From NCBI RefSeq assembly GCF_006716645.1, contig NZ_VFPL01000001.1, positions 930,001 through 994,000 of the forward strand: a stretch of 64,000 bases of DNA, given 5' to 3'. The translations under genes and the position numbers were made by a program. This document shows positions 47,085 to 56,900 of this stretch, one piece after another (positions within the stretch are counted from its first letter, which is position 1; every line of letters starts with the position of its first letter). Source of the DNA: Arcticibacter tournemirensis (lineage in GTDB: Bacteria; Bacteroidota; Bacteroidia; Sphingobacteriales; Sphingobacteriaceae). The notes under the pieces are model-generated. The model searched no databases and was not told where the DNA came from. It was given only the letters and a program-made list of their open reading frames with translations.

Positions 47085-48341
47085 TTAAGCACGTTTTAAT
47101 TCAAATATCGTAATTTCAGGCAATATTCCAACTCTTCCTGGATATCCCAGGAATCCATATCCTACATTTACATATAATTGCTGCTGCTTCTCCTGATACA
47201 AGCCCGCCCACTCTTTATAAATATACTGAACAGGGCTCCATTGATATTCTTTAGTCCTTACGCCAAACTGCATGCCATGAGTATGGCCGCTGAAGGTAGC
47301 ATCAATGTCTGTATAACCAAGTACCTGTGCCCTCCAGTGGGAGGGATCATGTGACAAAAGAAGTTTGAGAGGGGCGTCCTCCGTTCCTTTCATTGAGAGG
47401 TCAAGCCTTCCATGTCTTACAAACCGGCCTGCTCCCCAATTTTCTACTCCGAGAATTGCTATTTCTTCGCCATTTATTTTAAGTCGTCTGTTCTCATTCA
47501 AGAGCAGATCGTAGCCCATATTTTTGTGTATTGTTTTAATATCAGCAAGATTCTTTGCTTTTGCAGGCGAAGGCTCCCTCCCGAAATAGTAGTCGCCATA
47601 GTCGTGATTGCCTAATACCGAGAAAACGCCAAGTGGCGCTTTTACTTTATTAAAGATATCCTGGTAATCTTTCATTTCACTGGCCACATTGTTAACCAAA
47701 TCGCCGGTAAAAAAGATGAAGTCGGGCTTTTCGGCCATTAACATTTCGACCCCACCAAGCACTGCTTTTCTTCTATAGAAACTGCCTGAATGAATATCTG
47801 AGATCTGTCCCAGTGTTATACCATCAAATGCTTTCGGCAGATTAGGGAAGTATAAAGTACGCCTTTTAACCCTGTAATCATATCCTCCTTCTATAATCCC
47901 CCAGCTCAGGGAGGCAAAAGGAATAGCAGCAACGGCGATACCAGCCTTAACTAAAAACTCCGAGCGGCTTATTTTTTCAGGATTATCCTGTGCCGGGACT
48001 CCCCCGGTATGCTTGGGACCACCTCTTTTTCTTCTGGCCCATACTACCCCACGCCGGATATCATCAATGAACAGAAAAGGAAGGAAAAAAACTTTAGTCA
48101 CAAAGGTGATAAAAAAAGCTACCAGTATGACTGCCCTGACAGCAAGTATCAGGTTGAGGAATATGCTGGCAAAAACTCCGGCTATAAGGAGAATGGAATA
48201 CCCCCACCATATGAATTTAAACGGAGGGGAACTCTTGCTCCACCGTTTTTCTATGATGGGTGTAAGCGCCTTGAAGATATACCAGTCTATCAGTAAAAGC
48301 AGACAGCTGATGATAAGCAAGGGAATAATACGATCTGACAT
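47085..48341 (-). CDS. Membrane-bound metallophosphoesterase
   Basis: The 418-residue protein has an N-terminal membrane domain of about four helices, then a calcineurin-like phosphoesterase. Metal ligands can be read in GQISDIHSG, FFTGDLVNN, VLGNHDYGDY, LLLSHDPSHW and FSGHTHGMQFG. This is the YkuE/UDP-hydrolase-like type, with an RR-containing segment KRRTLYF. It sits at the cytoplasmic membrane with its active site probably outside. Substrate unknown. Confidence 0.93.
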   Translation of the reverse strand: MSDRIIPLLIISCLLLLIDWYIFKALTPIIEKRWSKSSPPFKFIWWGYSILLIAGVFASIFLNLILAVRAVILVAFFITFVTKVFFLPFLFIDDIRRGVVWARRKRGGPKHTGGVPAQDNPEKISRSEFLVKAGIAVAAIPFASLSWGIIEGGYDYRVKRRTLYFPNLPKAFDGITLGQISDIHSGSFYRRKAVLGGVEMLMAEKPDFIFFTGDLVNNVASEMKDYQDIFNKVKAPLGVFSVLGNHDYGDYYFGREPSPAKAKNLADIKTIHKNMGYDLLLNENRRLKINGEEIAILGVENWGAGRFVRHGRLDLSMKGTEDAPLKLLLSHDPSHWRAQVLGYTDIDATFSGHTHGMQFGVRTKEYQWSPVQYIYKEWAGLYQEKQQQLYVNVGYGFLGYPGRVGILPEITIFELKRA

Positions 48342-48389
48342 ATAAACTAAAAAATAAACGCTCCTTACAGGAAGGATATAAAGGTGATA

Positions 48390-49886
48390 TTATTCTTCGT
48401 AATTTTCGTCGTCTTCATCAAATTTTGCGTTAAACAGACTATCGAACATGTCTTTAAATGCATAACCATTATCCAGATGAGATTTACTAATCTGAGAAAA
48501 CTCTGAAAGTCCATGCAGCAAAAACTCCATGAGAAGTAACTTCTGACTTTCACTTAGATGAGGATGGAACTGTTTTATTACACCTTTTAATCCAGGAACT
48601 GAAAGGAGAGCTTCTTTATACTCTCCTAATGATTGATTGTCCTGGATGTTTAAAGCATTACCCACGCCAAACCAATCAATGATATCGGCATACGGATTTT
48701 TACCCTTAGCCCTCTTAAGTTTCTCAGGGTCCGGAAAATACTGTAACATTAAAGTTTTGATCGCCTTCCCGAGCAGAATATTAGCAACACTTGCAGAGCC
48801 TTCCTGTTCACCTTCGTATACCAGCTCAATTTTGCCGGTTATGGCGGGGATTACACCAACAAAGTCAGCGATCCTTACAAAGGTGCGTCCTTCGCCGTTA
48901 AGCAGCATTCTTCTTTCAGCGTTGCTGATAAGGTTTTCGTATGCTGTAATGGTGAGGCGGGCAGACACGCCCGACTTTTTATCAATGTACTCAGAATTTC
49001 GGGCCTCAAAGGCTATTTGCTCCACAAGGTCCTTTACCAGGCCATCAGCTTCGATTTTTTCTCTCTGATCAGGAGTTAAAGAAGCTTCCTGCTGCGTGAT
49101 CTTTCTTGATATTTCGATGCTCCGGGGATAGTGGGTAAGGATCTGGCTTTCTATCCTGTCTTTTAAAGGTGTAACAATCGAACCACGGTTGGTATAGTCT
49201 TCCGGATTGGCCGTAAATACAAACTGAACATCCAGCGGAAGGCGAAGTTTGAACCCCCTGATCTGAATGTCTTTTTCCTGGAGAATATTAAAGAGGGCTA
49301 CCTGGATGCGAGCCTGAAGATCGGGCAGCTCATTGATCACAAAGATGCCGCGGTGTGCACGGGGAATCAGTCCGAAATGAATTACCCGCTCGTCTGAATA
49401 AGCCATTTTCATCGTAGCAGCTTTAATCGGATCGACGTCGCCTATCAAGTCGGCTACTGTTACGTCAGGAGTAGCGAGTTTTTCGGTATAACGCTCTGAG
49501 CGGTGCATCCATGCAATGGGCGTTTGGTCTCCCTGTTCTTCCAGCCGCTTACGTGCAAACCACGAAATGGCATTAAACGGATCGTCAAATAGTTCTGAAC
49601 CATCAACATAGGGGATGTATTCGTCAAGAAGGTTCACCATCAGGCGCGCGATACGTGTTTTAGCTTGCCCGCGCAGCCCTAATAAAAGGATATTATGTTT
49701 TGATAGAATCGCCGTATGCAGATCCGGAATAACGGTGTCTTCGTATCCTATGATTCCCTCAAATTCTGCTTCTTTATTCTTTAGCTGTTTTATCAGATTC
49801 TCGCGCAGCTCTTGCTTTATGCTCCGCGGTTTATAACCCGAACTCTTGAGCTCCCCAAATGTCTTTATTTCTAATAATTTACTCAT
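48390..49886 (-). CDS. AAA+ ATPase (magnesium-chelatase/MoxR-like)
   Basis: A 498-residue AAA+ protein. The Walker A is LLLGLRGQAKTRIA (G70-T77, with Ala before Lys as in this family), the Walker B region GIFVINELPDL, with sensor motifs FTANPEDYTNRGSI. It resembles Mg-chelatase ChlI-type ATPases of Bacteroidota that pair with a VWA protein. Its likely partner is encoded just upstream (49993-51093), so the two form a chelatase-like or MoxR-type complex with an unknown target. Confidence 0.92.
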   Translation of the reverse strand: MSKLLEIKTFGELKSSGYKPRSIKQELRENLIKQLKNKEAEFEGIIGYEDTVIPDLHTAILSKHNILLLGLRGQAKTRIARLMVNLLDEYIPYVDGSELFDDPFNAISWFARKRLEEQGDQTPIAWMHRSERYTEKLATPDVTVADLIGDVDPIKAATMKMAYSDERVIHFGLIPRAHRGIFVINELPDLQARIQVALFNILQEKDIQIRGFKLRLPLDVQFVFTANPEDYTNRGSIVTPLKDRIESQILTHYPRSIEISRKITQQEASLTPDQREKIEADGLVKDLVEQIAFEARNSEYIDKKSGVSARLTITAYENLISNAERRMLLNGEGRTFVRIADFVGVIPAITGKIELVYEGEQEGSASVANILLGKAIKTLMLQYFPDPEKLKRAKGKNPYADIIDWFGVGNALNIQDNQSLGEYKEALLSVPGLKGVIKQFHPHLSESQKLLLMEFLLHGLSEFSQISKSHLDNGYAFKDMFDSLFNAKFDEDDENYEE

Positions 49887-49992
49887 CTTTTTTTGTTATA
49901 GCTGTCATACGCTGACTATCAGCCCTAAATTACCTGCAGCTGTCTGTATATATTCCGGAATCCGAGTGTCGGTAAGCTATGCCAAACCGCGT

Positions 49993-51093
49993 TTATCTCA
50001 CCGTCCTTCTCCTGTTCCTGATGTAATCCTCAAAAATGTATTCACCTAAGCCCTTAAGCGAACTATAAAAAGCCTTTCCGCCGTTTATTTCGGTAAACTT
50101 CCGGACGAATTGCTGAAGATAAGGATCGCGCGCAATCATAAAGGTAGTGATCGGAATCCTGAGCCTTTTACATTGGGCGGCCATATTAAGCGTCTTGTTT
50201 ACCACTTTGCGGTCAAGACCAATACTGTTCTTGTAATATCTGGCGCCCTCCTTCAAGCAGGTAGGTTTGCCGTCGGTAATCATGAAGATCTGCTTGTTGG
50301 TGGTCTTTCTTCTTCTTAAGATGTCTGTTGCCAGTTCGAGACCTGCATAGGTGTTGGTATGATAAGGCCCAACCTGGAGATAAGGTAAGTCTTTCAATGT
50401 TATAGACCAGGCGTCATTGCCAAATACTACGATATCAAGGGTGTCCTTTGGGTATTTCGTTTTGATCAACTCTGCAAGAGCCATTGCTACCTTTTTTGCA
50501 GGAGTGATCCGGTCCTCCCCGTATAATATCATGGAATGAGATATATCGATCATAAGAACTGTTGAAGTAAGCGTTTTATAATCCTTTTCTTCAACTTCAA
50601 GATCCCGTTCAGTCATCGTAAAGTCGGATATCCCATGGTTTATCTGGGCATTGTGGATAGAGGCGGTCATGTCTATCTGATCTGAACTATCTCCAAATTC
50701 AAATTCCCGCCTGTCGGCGTTTTTCTCTTCACCTAAACCCGATAGACTGGTAGTATGACTTCCCTTGCCCGACTTTTTCAGTTTCCCGAATATCTCTTCC
50801 AACGCTGATTTGCGAATACTTTGCTCCGATTTAGCAGTAATTATAAAGTTGCCTGGATTCTGGGCGTCATTGTCTATATACCCCTTCTTTTTAAGGTCGT
50901 CAATAAAGTCGCCCATACCATAGGTGTCATTCGTGATATTATACTGCTTGTCGAGTTCATTCATCCATGAAAGCGCTTCGTTTGCATCTCCCGATGTATA
51001 GTTAAGCAGTTCCATGAACAGCTTTAATAACTCATCAAATCCCCCTTTAGGAAGCTCATTGGCAATGTATTTAGAAAAAGAGTAGCCCCGCAT
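49993..51093 (-). CDS. VWA-domain protein, partner of the AAA+ ATPase
   Basis: The 366-residue protein has a helical N-terminal part and a C-terminal von Willebrand A domain (about 175-350) with a MIDAS motif, LMIDISHSMILYGEDRITPAKK (DxSxS). A lysine/glycine-rich linker and FGDSSDQIDMTASIHNA precede it. It is 106 bases upstream of the AAA+ gene on the same strand and probably forms the metal-ion-dependent adaptor of that machine. Confidence 0.9.
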   Translation of the reverse strand: MRGYSFSKYIANELPKGGFDELLKLFMELLNYTSGDANEALSWMNELDKQYNITNDTYGMGDFIDDLKKKGYIDNDAQNPGNFIITAKSEQSIRKSALEEIFGKLKKSGKGSHTTSLSGLGEEKNADRREFEFGDSSDQIDMTASIHNAQINHGISDFTMTERDLEVEEKDYKTLTSTVLMIDISHSMILYGEDRITPAKKVAMALAELIKTKYPKDTLDIVVFGNDAWSITLKDLPYLQVGPYHTNTYAGLELATDILRRRKTTNKQIFMITDGKPTCLKEGARYYKNSIGLDRKVVNKTLNMAAQCKRLRIPITTFMIARDPYLQQFVRKFTEINGGKAFYSSLKGLGEYIFEDYIRNRRRTVR

Positions 51094-51255
51094 ATTGTCC
51101 TTATCTTTCCAGTTAATGATAACGGAAAATCTAAGTTAATAGTTTGAATGGTGGAACATGTTTTTGTTTTGTAAAAATGCGCTCCCAGGGTGGTATTCAA
51201 TGTGCTATGTTACAAAAGCCGGCTTGCAGAATTATGGATAATGCCTTATTTCTGA

Positions 51256-52152
51256 TTAATCAGATTTATTAGCCTTTAAACTGTTATTTACAATCTCTTC
51301 AGGCGAGTAGTCGGGGTTGGCTCCGGCTTTTGACGCAACAATGGCCCCGGCTGCGCACGCCCTTTCGAGCACGGTCTCTATAGGCAGATCCTGCAGGAGG
51401 CTGCTGATGAAGGCAGCCAGAAAAGCGTCTCCGGCGCCTACCGTATCAGCTACTTCGACCATGAAGCCCTGATGTTCATATAAACGGTTGTCGCTTACCA
51501 CAAGGGCTCCTTTATCACCGAGGGTGACACATATCAAAGGAATATTTAACATACTGCTTAACAGTAATAAATTATCCCGTCGGGGTGCTTGGGGCAGGTT
51601 GCACATCCCTTCAAGATATGCGAGTTCGTCTTCGTTAATTTTTAACAGATTGCAATGCTGCATTAACTGAGTAATGGTTTCCTTGTTGAAATGAGGAGGC
51701 CTGAGGTTCATATCGAACACCCGGAATTTAGCCAAAGGAATAAGTTTCAGAAGCGTATTCCGGCTAGATTCGTTCCGGCTTGCAAGACTTCCAAATACCA
51801 GCAGATCTGAGTCTTTGACAGCCTGCTCAAGTTCTTTGGTATATTTTATTTCATCCCAGGCTACCGGCTCTTTGATAATGTAGCTTGCTTGTTGCTTTGA
51901 GTCGAGTTCTACTTCTACCAGCCCGGTTGGGAGGGAAGGATGTTCCTGAACTAAATCAGTGGACATACCTTGTGTCTGGAGGAAGGAAAGGAGTTCTTTT
52001 CCGTCATCATCACAGCCAAGGCTGCTGATCAGACGGCTTTGTATACCCTGCTTGTGCAGATGGAGGGCAACGTTCATCGGGGCGCCTCCTGCTTTTCTGC
52101 CTTCTTTAAAGTTATCCCAAAGGATTTCGCCAAATGTTATCGCATAGTGCAT
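51256..52152 (-). CDS. PfkB-family carbohydrate kinase (fructokinase-like)
   Basis: The 298-residue kinase has the N-terminal GG motif RKAGGAPMNVALHLHKQG and the C-terminal anion-hole/catalytic motif VADTVGAGDAFLAAFISSLL. It follows the ribokinase fold, closest by eye to bacterial fructokinases. It phosphorylates a sugar, probably fructose, in the cytoplasm. It is monocistronic. The gaps to its neighbours are under 170 bases and show nothing clear. Confidence 0.9.
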   Translation of the reverse strand: MHYAITFGEILWDNFKEGRKAGGAPMNVALHLHKQGIQSRLISSLGCDDDGKELLSFLQTQGMSTDLVQEHPSLPTGLVEVELDSKQQASYIIKEPVAWDEIKYTKELEQAVKDSDLLVFGSLASRNESSRNTLLKLIPLAKFRVFDMNLRPPHFNKETITQLMQHCNLLKINEDELAYLEGMCNLPQAPRRDNLLLLSSMLNIPLICVTLGDKGALVVSDNRLYEHQGFMVEVADTVGAGDAFLAAFISSLLQDLPIETVLERACAAGAIVASKAGANPDYSPEEIVNNSLKANKSD

Positions 52153-52238
52153 TCTGCCAGGGTTAAGAGTAAAAGTCTATAACAAAGCTAATACTTTTTG
52201 TGGAAGTGTATCAGGGTAGTACCGGCGTTTAATGGGGG

Positions 52239-53372
52239 TTATTCCTGTTCAAAAAACAGTGAGGAAGCGATATGATCTGCAAACAGCCTCCCTTCGTTTG
52301 TTAAGATAGCTGTGTTGTTGCTGATCTCAATCCACCTCTTGCCGATAAATTCTTGAAGGTTTATTTCTGTCTGGTTGCGGTAATCATATCCGAAATCCTG
52401 CTCTACTTTATTTAAGTCCATTCCCCACATGGTGCGGAGTGAGGTCATTATATATTCATTTATCCTGTCGGCCAGACTTAATATTTCAATTTCCGCAGGC
52501 AAGGTGTCCTGTGAGAGACTTTCTATATACTTAGGGTTATTGGCAATATTCCACTGCCGGCTAATACCGTTGAAGGAGTGCGCCGACGGTCCGATCCCGA
52601 GGTAAGGTATGCCTTTCCAATAATTTGTATTGTGGCGCGAATACTTACCAGGCCGGGCAAAGTTAGATATTTCATAATGCTCGTAACCGGCCTCTTTTAA
52701 CGTATCCATGAGCAGCACGAATTGTTGTGCGCTCTGAGATTCGTTCATTGTTGGTTGTTTTCCTTTTTTTATGAAATGCGCAAGCGCTGTACGGTCTTCC
52801 ACCGTCATGGAATACGCTGATATGTGAGGCACTTCCAATTCAATAACCTTACGGATATTCGCCTGCCATTTTTCGTCAGTCAGTAAGGGGAAACCATAAA
52901 TGAGGTCGAGGGTAATGTTTTCAAACCCGGCGTCCTGTACCCGTTTTACCGAACTGTCTGCTTCGGCAGCTGAGTGCGCCCTGTTCATCCATTGAAGATC
53001 CTCTTCGTAAAAGGATTGGATACCTATGCTGAAGCGGTTCACTGATGTGTTTCTCAGGGCACCTACATGCGCAGCACTGAGGTCATCGGGGTTAGCCTCC
53101 ATTGTAATTTCAGCATTCGGTAAAACGGTGCGGGTATCAGCAACATGGTCGATTAACTTTTGTATTTCTGAAGCATTGAGGACAGATGGAGTACCTCCGC
53201 CAAAATAGATGGTTTCTATAACATGCCCCTGGAGGTAGCCTTTCTGCAGTTCCAGTTCCCTGTGCATACTTGCCAGCAGCTCATCTTTATACTTCAGAGA
53301 AGTACTGAAATGAAAATCGCAGTAATAACATGCCTTTTTACAGAAGGGGATATGAAAATAGATGCCGGCCAA
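52239..53372 (-). CDS. hemW: Radical SAM heme chaperone HemW
   Basis: I start at TTG (complement of 53370-53372), giving LAGIYFHIPFCKKACYYCDFH, which aligns with the usual MAGIYxHIPFC start. The longer ATG reading adds 22 residues without homology and would start upstream of the promoter. The CxxxCxxC cluster (Cys11, 15, 18), YFGGGTPSVL and YEISNFARPGKYSRHNTNYW mark the HemW branch of radical-SAM enzymes rather than HemN. 377 residues, complete. Heme insertion into respiratory enzymes fits the respiratory cluster. Confidence 0.92.
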   Translation of the reverse strand: MAGIYFHIPFCKKACYYCDFHFSTSLKYKDELLASMHRELELQKGYLQGHVIETIYFGGGTPSVLNASEIQKLIDHVADTRTVLPNAEITMEANPDDLSAAHVGALRNTSVNRFSIGIQSFYEEDLQWMNRAHSAAEADSSVKRVQDAGFENITLDLIYGFPLLTDEKWQANIRKVIELEVPHISAYSMTVEDRTALAHFIKKGKQPTMNESQSAQQFVLLMDTLKEAGYEHYEISNFARPGKYSRHNTNYWKGIPYLGIGPSAHSFNGISRQWNIANNPKYIESLSQDTLPAEIEILSLADRINEYIMTSLRTMWGMDLNKVEQDFGYDYRNQTEINLQEFIGKRWIEISNNTAILTNEGRLFADHIASSLFFEQE

Positions 53373-53386
53373 ATTTTTATAAAATG

Positions 53387-53394
53387 CAAAAGTA
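53387..53394 (-). promoter_or_regulatory. -7 box TACTTTTG of hemW
   Basis: On the minus strand TACTTTTG (TAnnTTTG) lies 14 bases before the TTG start, so the transcript leader would be only a few bases long. It supports the TTG start over upstream ATGs. Confidence 0.5.
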
Positions 53395-53399
53395 AGAAA

Positions 53400-53428
53400 A
53401 AAGCCACTCCTTTTATGGGAGCGGCTTT
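53400..53428 (-). terminator. Minus-strand hairpin terminator just upstream of hemW
   Basis: On the minus strand AAAGCCGCTCCC and GGAGTGGCTTT pair around ATAAAA (with one G-U pair), followed by T6. It would stop transcripts coming from the treY-malQ side that cross the NTF2-like gene in antisense. Confidence 0.6.
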
Positions 53429-53530
53429 GCTGATACAATATAAATGCGCAGATGTATGTCTTTTATTCGAAATACCCGAATGTTAGAAAGCTTAAGTATA
53501 TTTGAAGAATAACCGAAGAATATCAACAAA

Positions 53531-53971
53531 ATGAAAGTTAATACGAATAAGATCTTCAGTCTGCTAATGGTCTGCCTGCTAACTACTACAGTTGTGAATG
53601 CACAGACCAAGAGCGAGAAACAGGTAGCCTCCGCAGTCGAGACCTTAAAAAAGGCAATGATTGATGGCGACCGGTCGCAGCTTGAGGCAGTAGCAGCAGA
53701 GAAGCTCAGCTACGGACATTCGGGGGGAAAAGTAGAAGATAAAGCCGCTTTTGTTGAAAGTATTGCAAGCGGTAAGTCAGACTTTGTATCGATAGATTTT
53801 ACTAACCAGACGATACAGGTGTCAGGTAAAACAGCGGTCGTCCGCCACCACTTGTCGGCAAAAACAAATGACGGCGGAAGCCCGGGTACCGTTAGCCTGA
53901 ATATTTTGCTGGTTTTTCAGAAGCAGCATGGAAAGTGGCTGCTGCTTGCACGGCAGGCAGTAAAGGGATAA
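53531..53971 (+). CDS. Secreted NTF2-like (SnoaL/DUF4440-type) protein
   Basis: The 146-residue protein has a signal peptide (to VVNAQ) and an NTF2-like fold: helix SAVETLKKAMIDGDRSQLEAVAAEKLSYGHS, a VEDKAAFVESIASGKSDF segment, and the strands TAVVRHHLSAKT and VSLNILLVFQKQHGKWLLLARQAVK. Function not determined; members bind small molecules or act as isomerases. Its stop is one base from the stop of the convergent 4.2 kb trehalose gene. Confidence 0.86.
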   Translation: MKVNTNKIFSLLMVCLLTTTVVNAQTKSEKQVASAVETLKKAMIDGDRSQLEAVAAEKLSYGHSGGKVEDKAAFVESIASGKSDFVSIDFTNQTIQVSGKTAVVRHHLSAKTNDGGSPGTVSLNILLVFQKQHGKWLLLARQAVKG

Positions 53972-53972
53972 G

Positions 53973-56900
53973 CTAATCCCTATTGTATATTTTTACCCAT
54001 TTTCTTAACTGTTCTTCTTCCTTGCCAGTAAGTTCTCCTGGCTTTAAGCGCCATTGCCAATTGTTTTCCGTTGTTGCAGGGCTGTTCATCCTTGCTTTTG
54101 CGTCAAGCCCCAGCACGTCCTGTAATGGGATGATGACCGTTTTCGCTACCGAAGCGTAAGCAAGCCTGGCCATTACCTCATGTACATTTTTCGCTTTTAC
54201 GTCGACGCCGGTGTAGTCATTCAGGTTTTCGCGGATCGTTTTATCCGCATCCTTTTCAAACCATCCTCTGGTGGTGTTATTATCATGGGTACCGGTATAT
54301 GCAAAGAAATTCTGTGTATACTGATGAGGTATAGCAATTGCTTGGGGCATATCATCGCCGAAAGCAAACTGAAGCACTTTCATTCCCGGAAAACCAAAGG
54401 TATCTCTGAGTTCATAAACAGGGGCGTCAATATCACCAAGATCTTCGGCAACGAAAGGAAGCTTCCCGAGTTTTTTTTGAATGGTCCTGAAAAAGTCTTT
54501 TCCCGGACCTGGCTTCCAGATGCCATTTTTTGCAGTATCCTCAGATGCTGGAACCTCCCAATAGGCAGAGAATGCTCTGAAGTGGTCAAACCGCAGTAAA
54601 TCGAAAAGTTCGATATTCTTCCTGATGCGCTGCAGCCACCAGTTGTATCCCTGCTTTTTTAGGATATCCCATCGAAAAACAGGCATGCCCCACAATTGTC
54701 CGTTTTCATTGAAATAGTCAGGGGGAACCCCTGCAACTCCGGTCATATTGCCATCATTGTCAAGACAAAAGATTTCGCGGTTAGACCACACATCTGCGGA
54801 GTCGTAACTTACGTAAAAAGGCATGTCGCCAAAAAGAGCGATGCCGAGGTTATTGCAGTAAGCCTTTAAATCGTTCCATTGGGTGGCAAATATAAACTGA
54901 AGCCATCGGGCCTTATTAAGTGCATCACTATTGTTGTTCCTGAAACGATCCAGGGCCATCCTGTTCCTCAGTTTATATTCCTCCGGCCATTGATACCATG
55001 CCTGTCCCTTATGTTGCTGTTTAAGAACAATATAAAGCGAAAAATCGTCAAGCCATAGAGCTTCCTTTTTGCAAAACGCTGCAAAATCTCTCTTTAGCTT
55101 ACTGAAGTCACCTTTTTGGAATTTTCGGTACGCCTTCTCAAACAGAACATCTTTTAGTTGCTCTGCTCCTTTAAAGTCGGCTTTTGACTTCAGGGGTAAA
55201 TAGTAATCCTGTAGTTTTTTAGGTGAAAGGAGTCCCGCCTCTGCGAGCAGTTCGGGACTTATAAGGAGAGGATTTCCGGCCATGCTTGAGTAGGAGCTAT
55301 AAGGAGAGTTGCCACTTCCCTGTTCTGTAGGACTTAAGGGCAGGATCTGCCAGTATTTTTGTCCGCTTCGCGCCAGGAAGTCTGCAAACTTTATCGCTTC
55401 CGGTCCAAAGTCGCCCGAGCCGAAAGGCGAAGGAAGCGAAGTTATGTGCATCAGAATACCCGCACCGCGCTCTTTTACCTTTCTCTCCAGCTTAAGAAGA
55501 GCTAAGGGGAGGGTATCAAATATTTCTTCAACCCGGATTTCCTGTTCGGCTTTTCCTTTCACATCTGCGTTCAGGAGGTGTTCCCATTCTCCCGTCGCCG
55601 TTTCAGGCAGAAGTATTCTCGTGTTTTTCCAGTTAAGCGACTGTATTTCGCAATCCTGTTCCCCGCACAATGCGGCAATATGGAGAGGTATAACAATAAT
55701 ATACCAGTTTTGCTGATACCGTCGCGCGAAAGCAAGGACATTATCTTTATAGGCACCCTTTACCTTTAGCGGAAGGTAGTCTCCCTTTTCAAACAAAGCA
55801 GAACTCGCCGCACGTTCCTTTAGGAGTATCCCGGTGATCCACAGTTTGATATGTCCCTCGTAACGTTTTTCCCAGAGGTAAGAGGGTAAGTTGCCCGAAT
55901 CCTCCCGGTAACTTTCAAGCTCATTTAAAATTTGAGTACGCAGGTTGTAATCCACAGGGCGTCTATTGTCCGGATCTACCATACTCAGGTCCCAGAGCTC
56001 ACAGCCCTGGTACACATCGGGGACGCCGGGACAGGTGAACTTTAATAACACCTGGGCCAGCGAGTTGATGATTCCATAGTCAGCCACCTTCTGATGAAAA
56101 GTATCGAAGCTTTTTCTGAATTTGCCCTTTGTGTCGAGCAGATTCGCAGCAAAGCGTTTGGCTGCTTCTTCATAACTGGTGTTGGGTTCGGCCCAGTCAG
56201 AGTTTTGTTTCGCCTCCCTCAGTGCTTTCTGTATATACTCCTGGATTCGCTCTTTGAAATTGTCTTCATCCTGGCCCGGCATAGGGAAAGTGCCGAGCAG
56301 GGTTTGATAGATCAGATATTCATCATTTAAGTCAGGCGAGCCCGATGGTTTAACGCTTTTGTTAAGGTCAAGCCATTCTTCAACGTTCTTAAGCCATTCG
56401 TCGGGGATGTTACTTAACACATTTAACCGTGCCCTTACATCTTCTCCTCTTTTGGTATCGTGAGTGGATGTTGCATTCATGGAGAGAGGCCAGTTCTGTT
56501 GCCTTTGTATCATTTTGGTGTGAAACTCATCCTGCGTCATACCAAATGCTTCCGGTGAATCGCCTACTTCATTATGAACAATAAAGCGGTTGTACGTATA
56601 CATCAGGGTATCTTCAACTCCCTTTGCCATTAGAGGACCGCTAAACTGCATACAACGCTGATAGAAGTTTAAGGCCCTGGAGTTGTATTCAGTGTCTCCT
56701 TCTTTTGGCCTGTCAAGAAGGCTTTCTTCAAGTAGCTTAACGGCCGCCGTCAGCGCCGGCTTTTCGGAGCTGATACGACTGAATACTTTCCGGATAGCTT
56801 CTTCCTCTTTTCTATTTAATGGGAATGAATTTCCATAGTAGCGATAGACCGGACATTGAATAATGAATTCGCCTATGGTCCTTTTCAGGTCACCATCATG

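Noticed and set aside
54180-54599. 139-codon plus-strand frame inside treY-malQ
   Set aside because: It is antisense to conserved GH77 motifs of the fusion gene.
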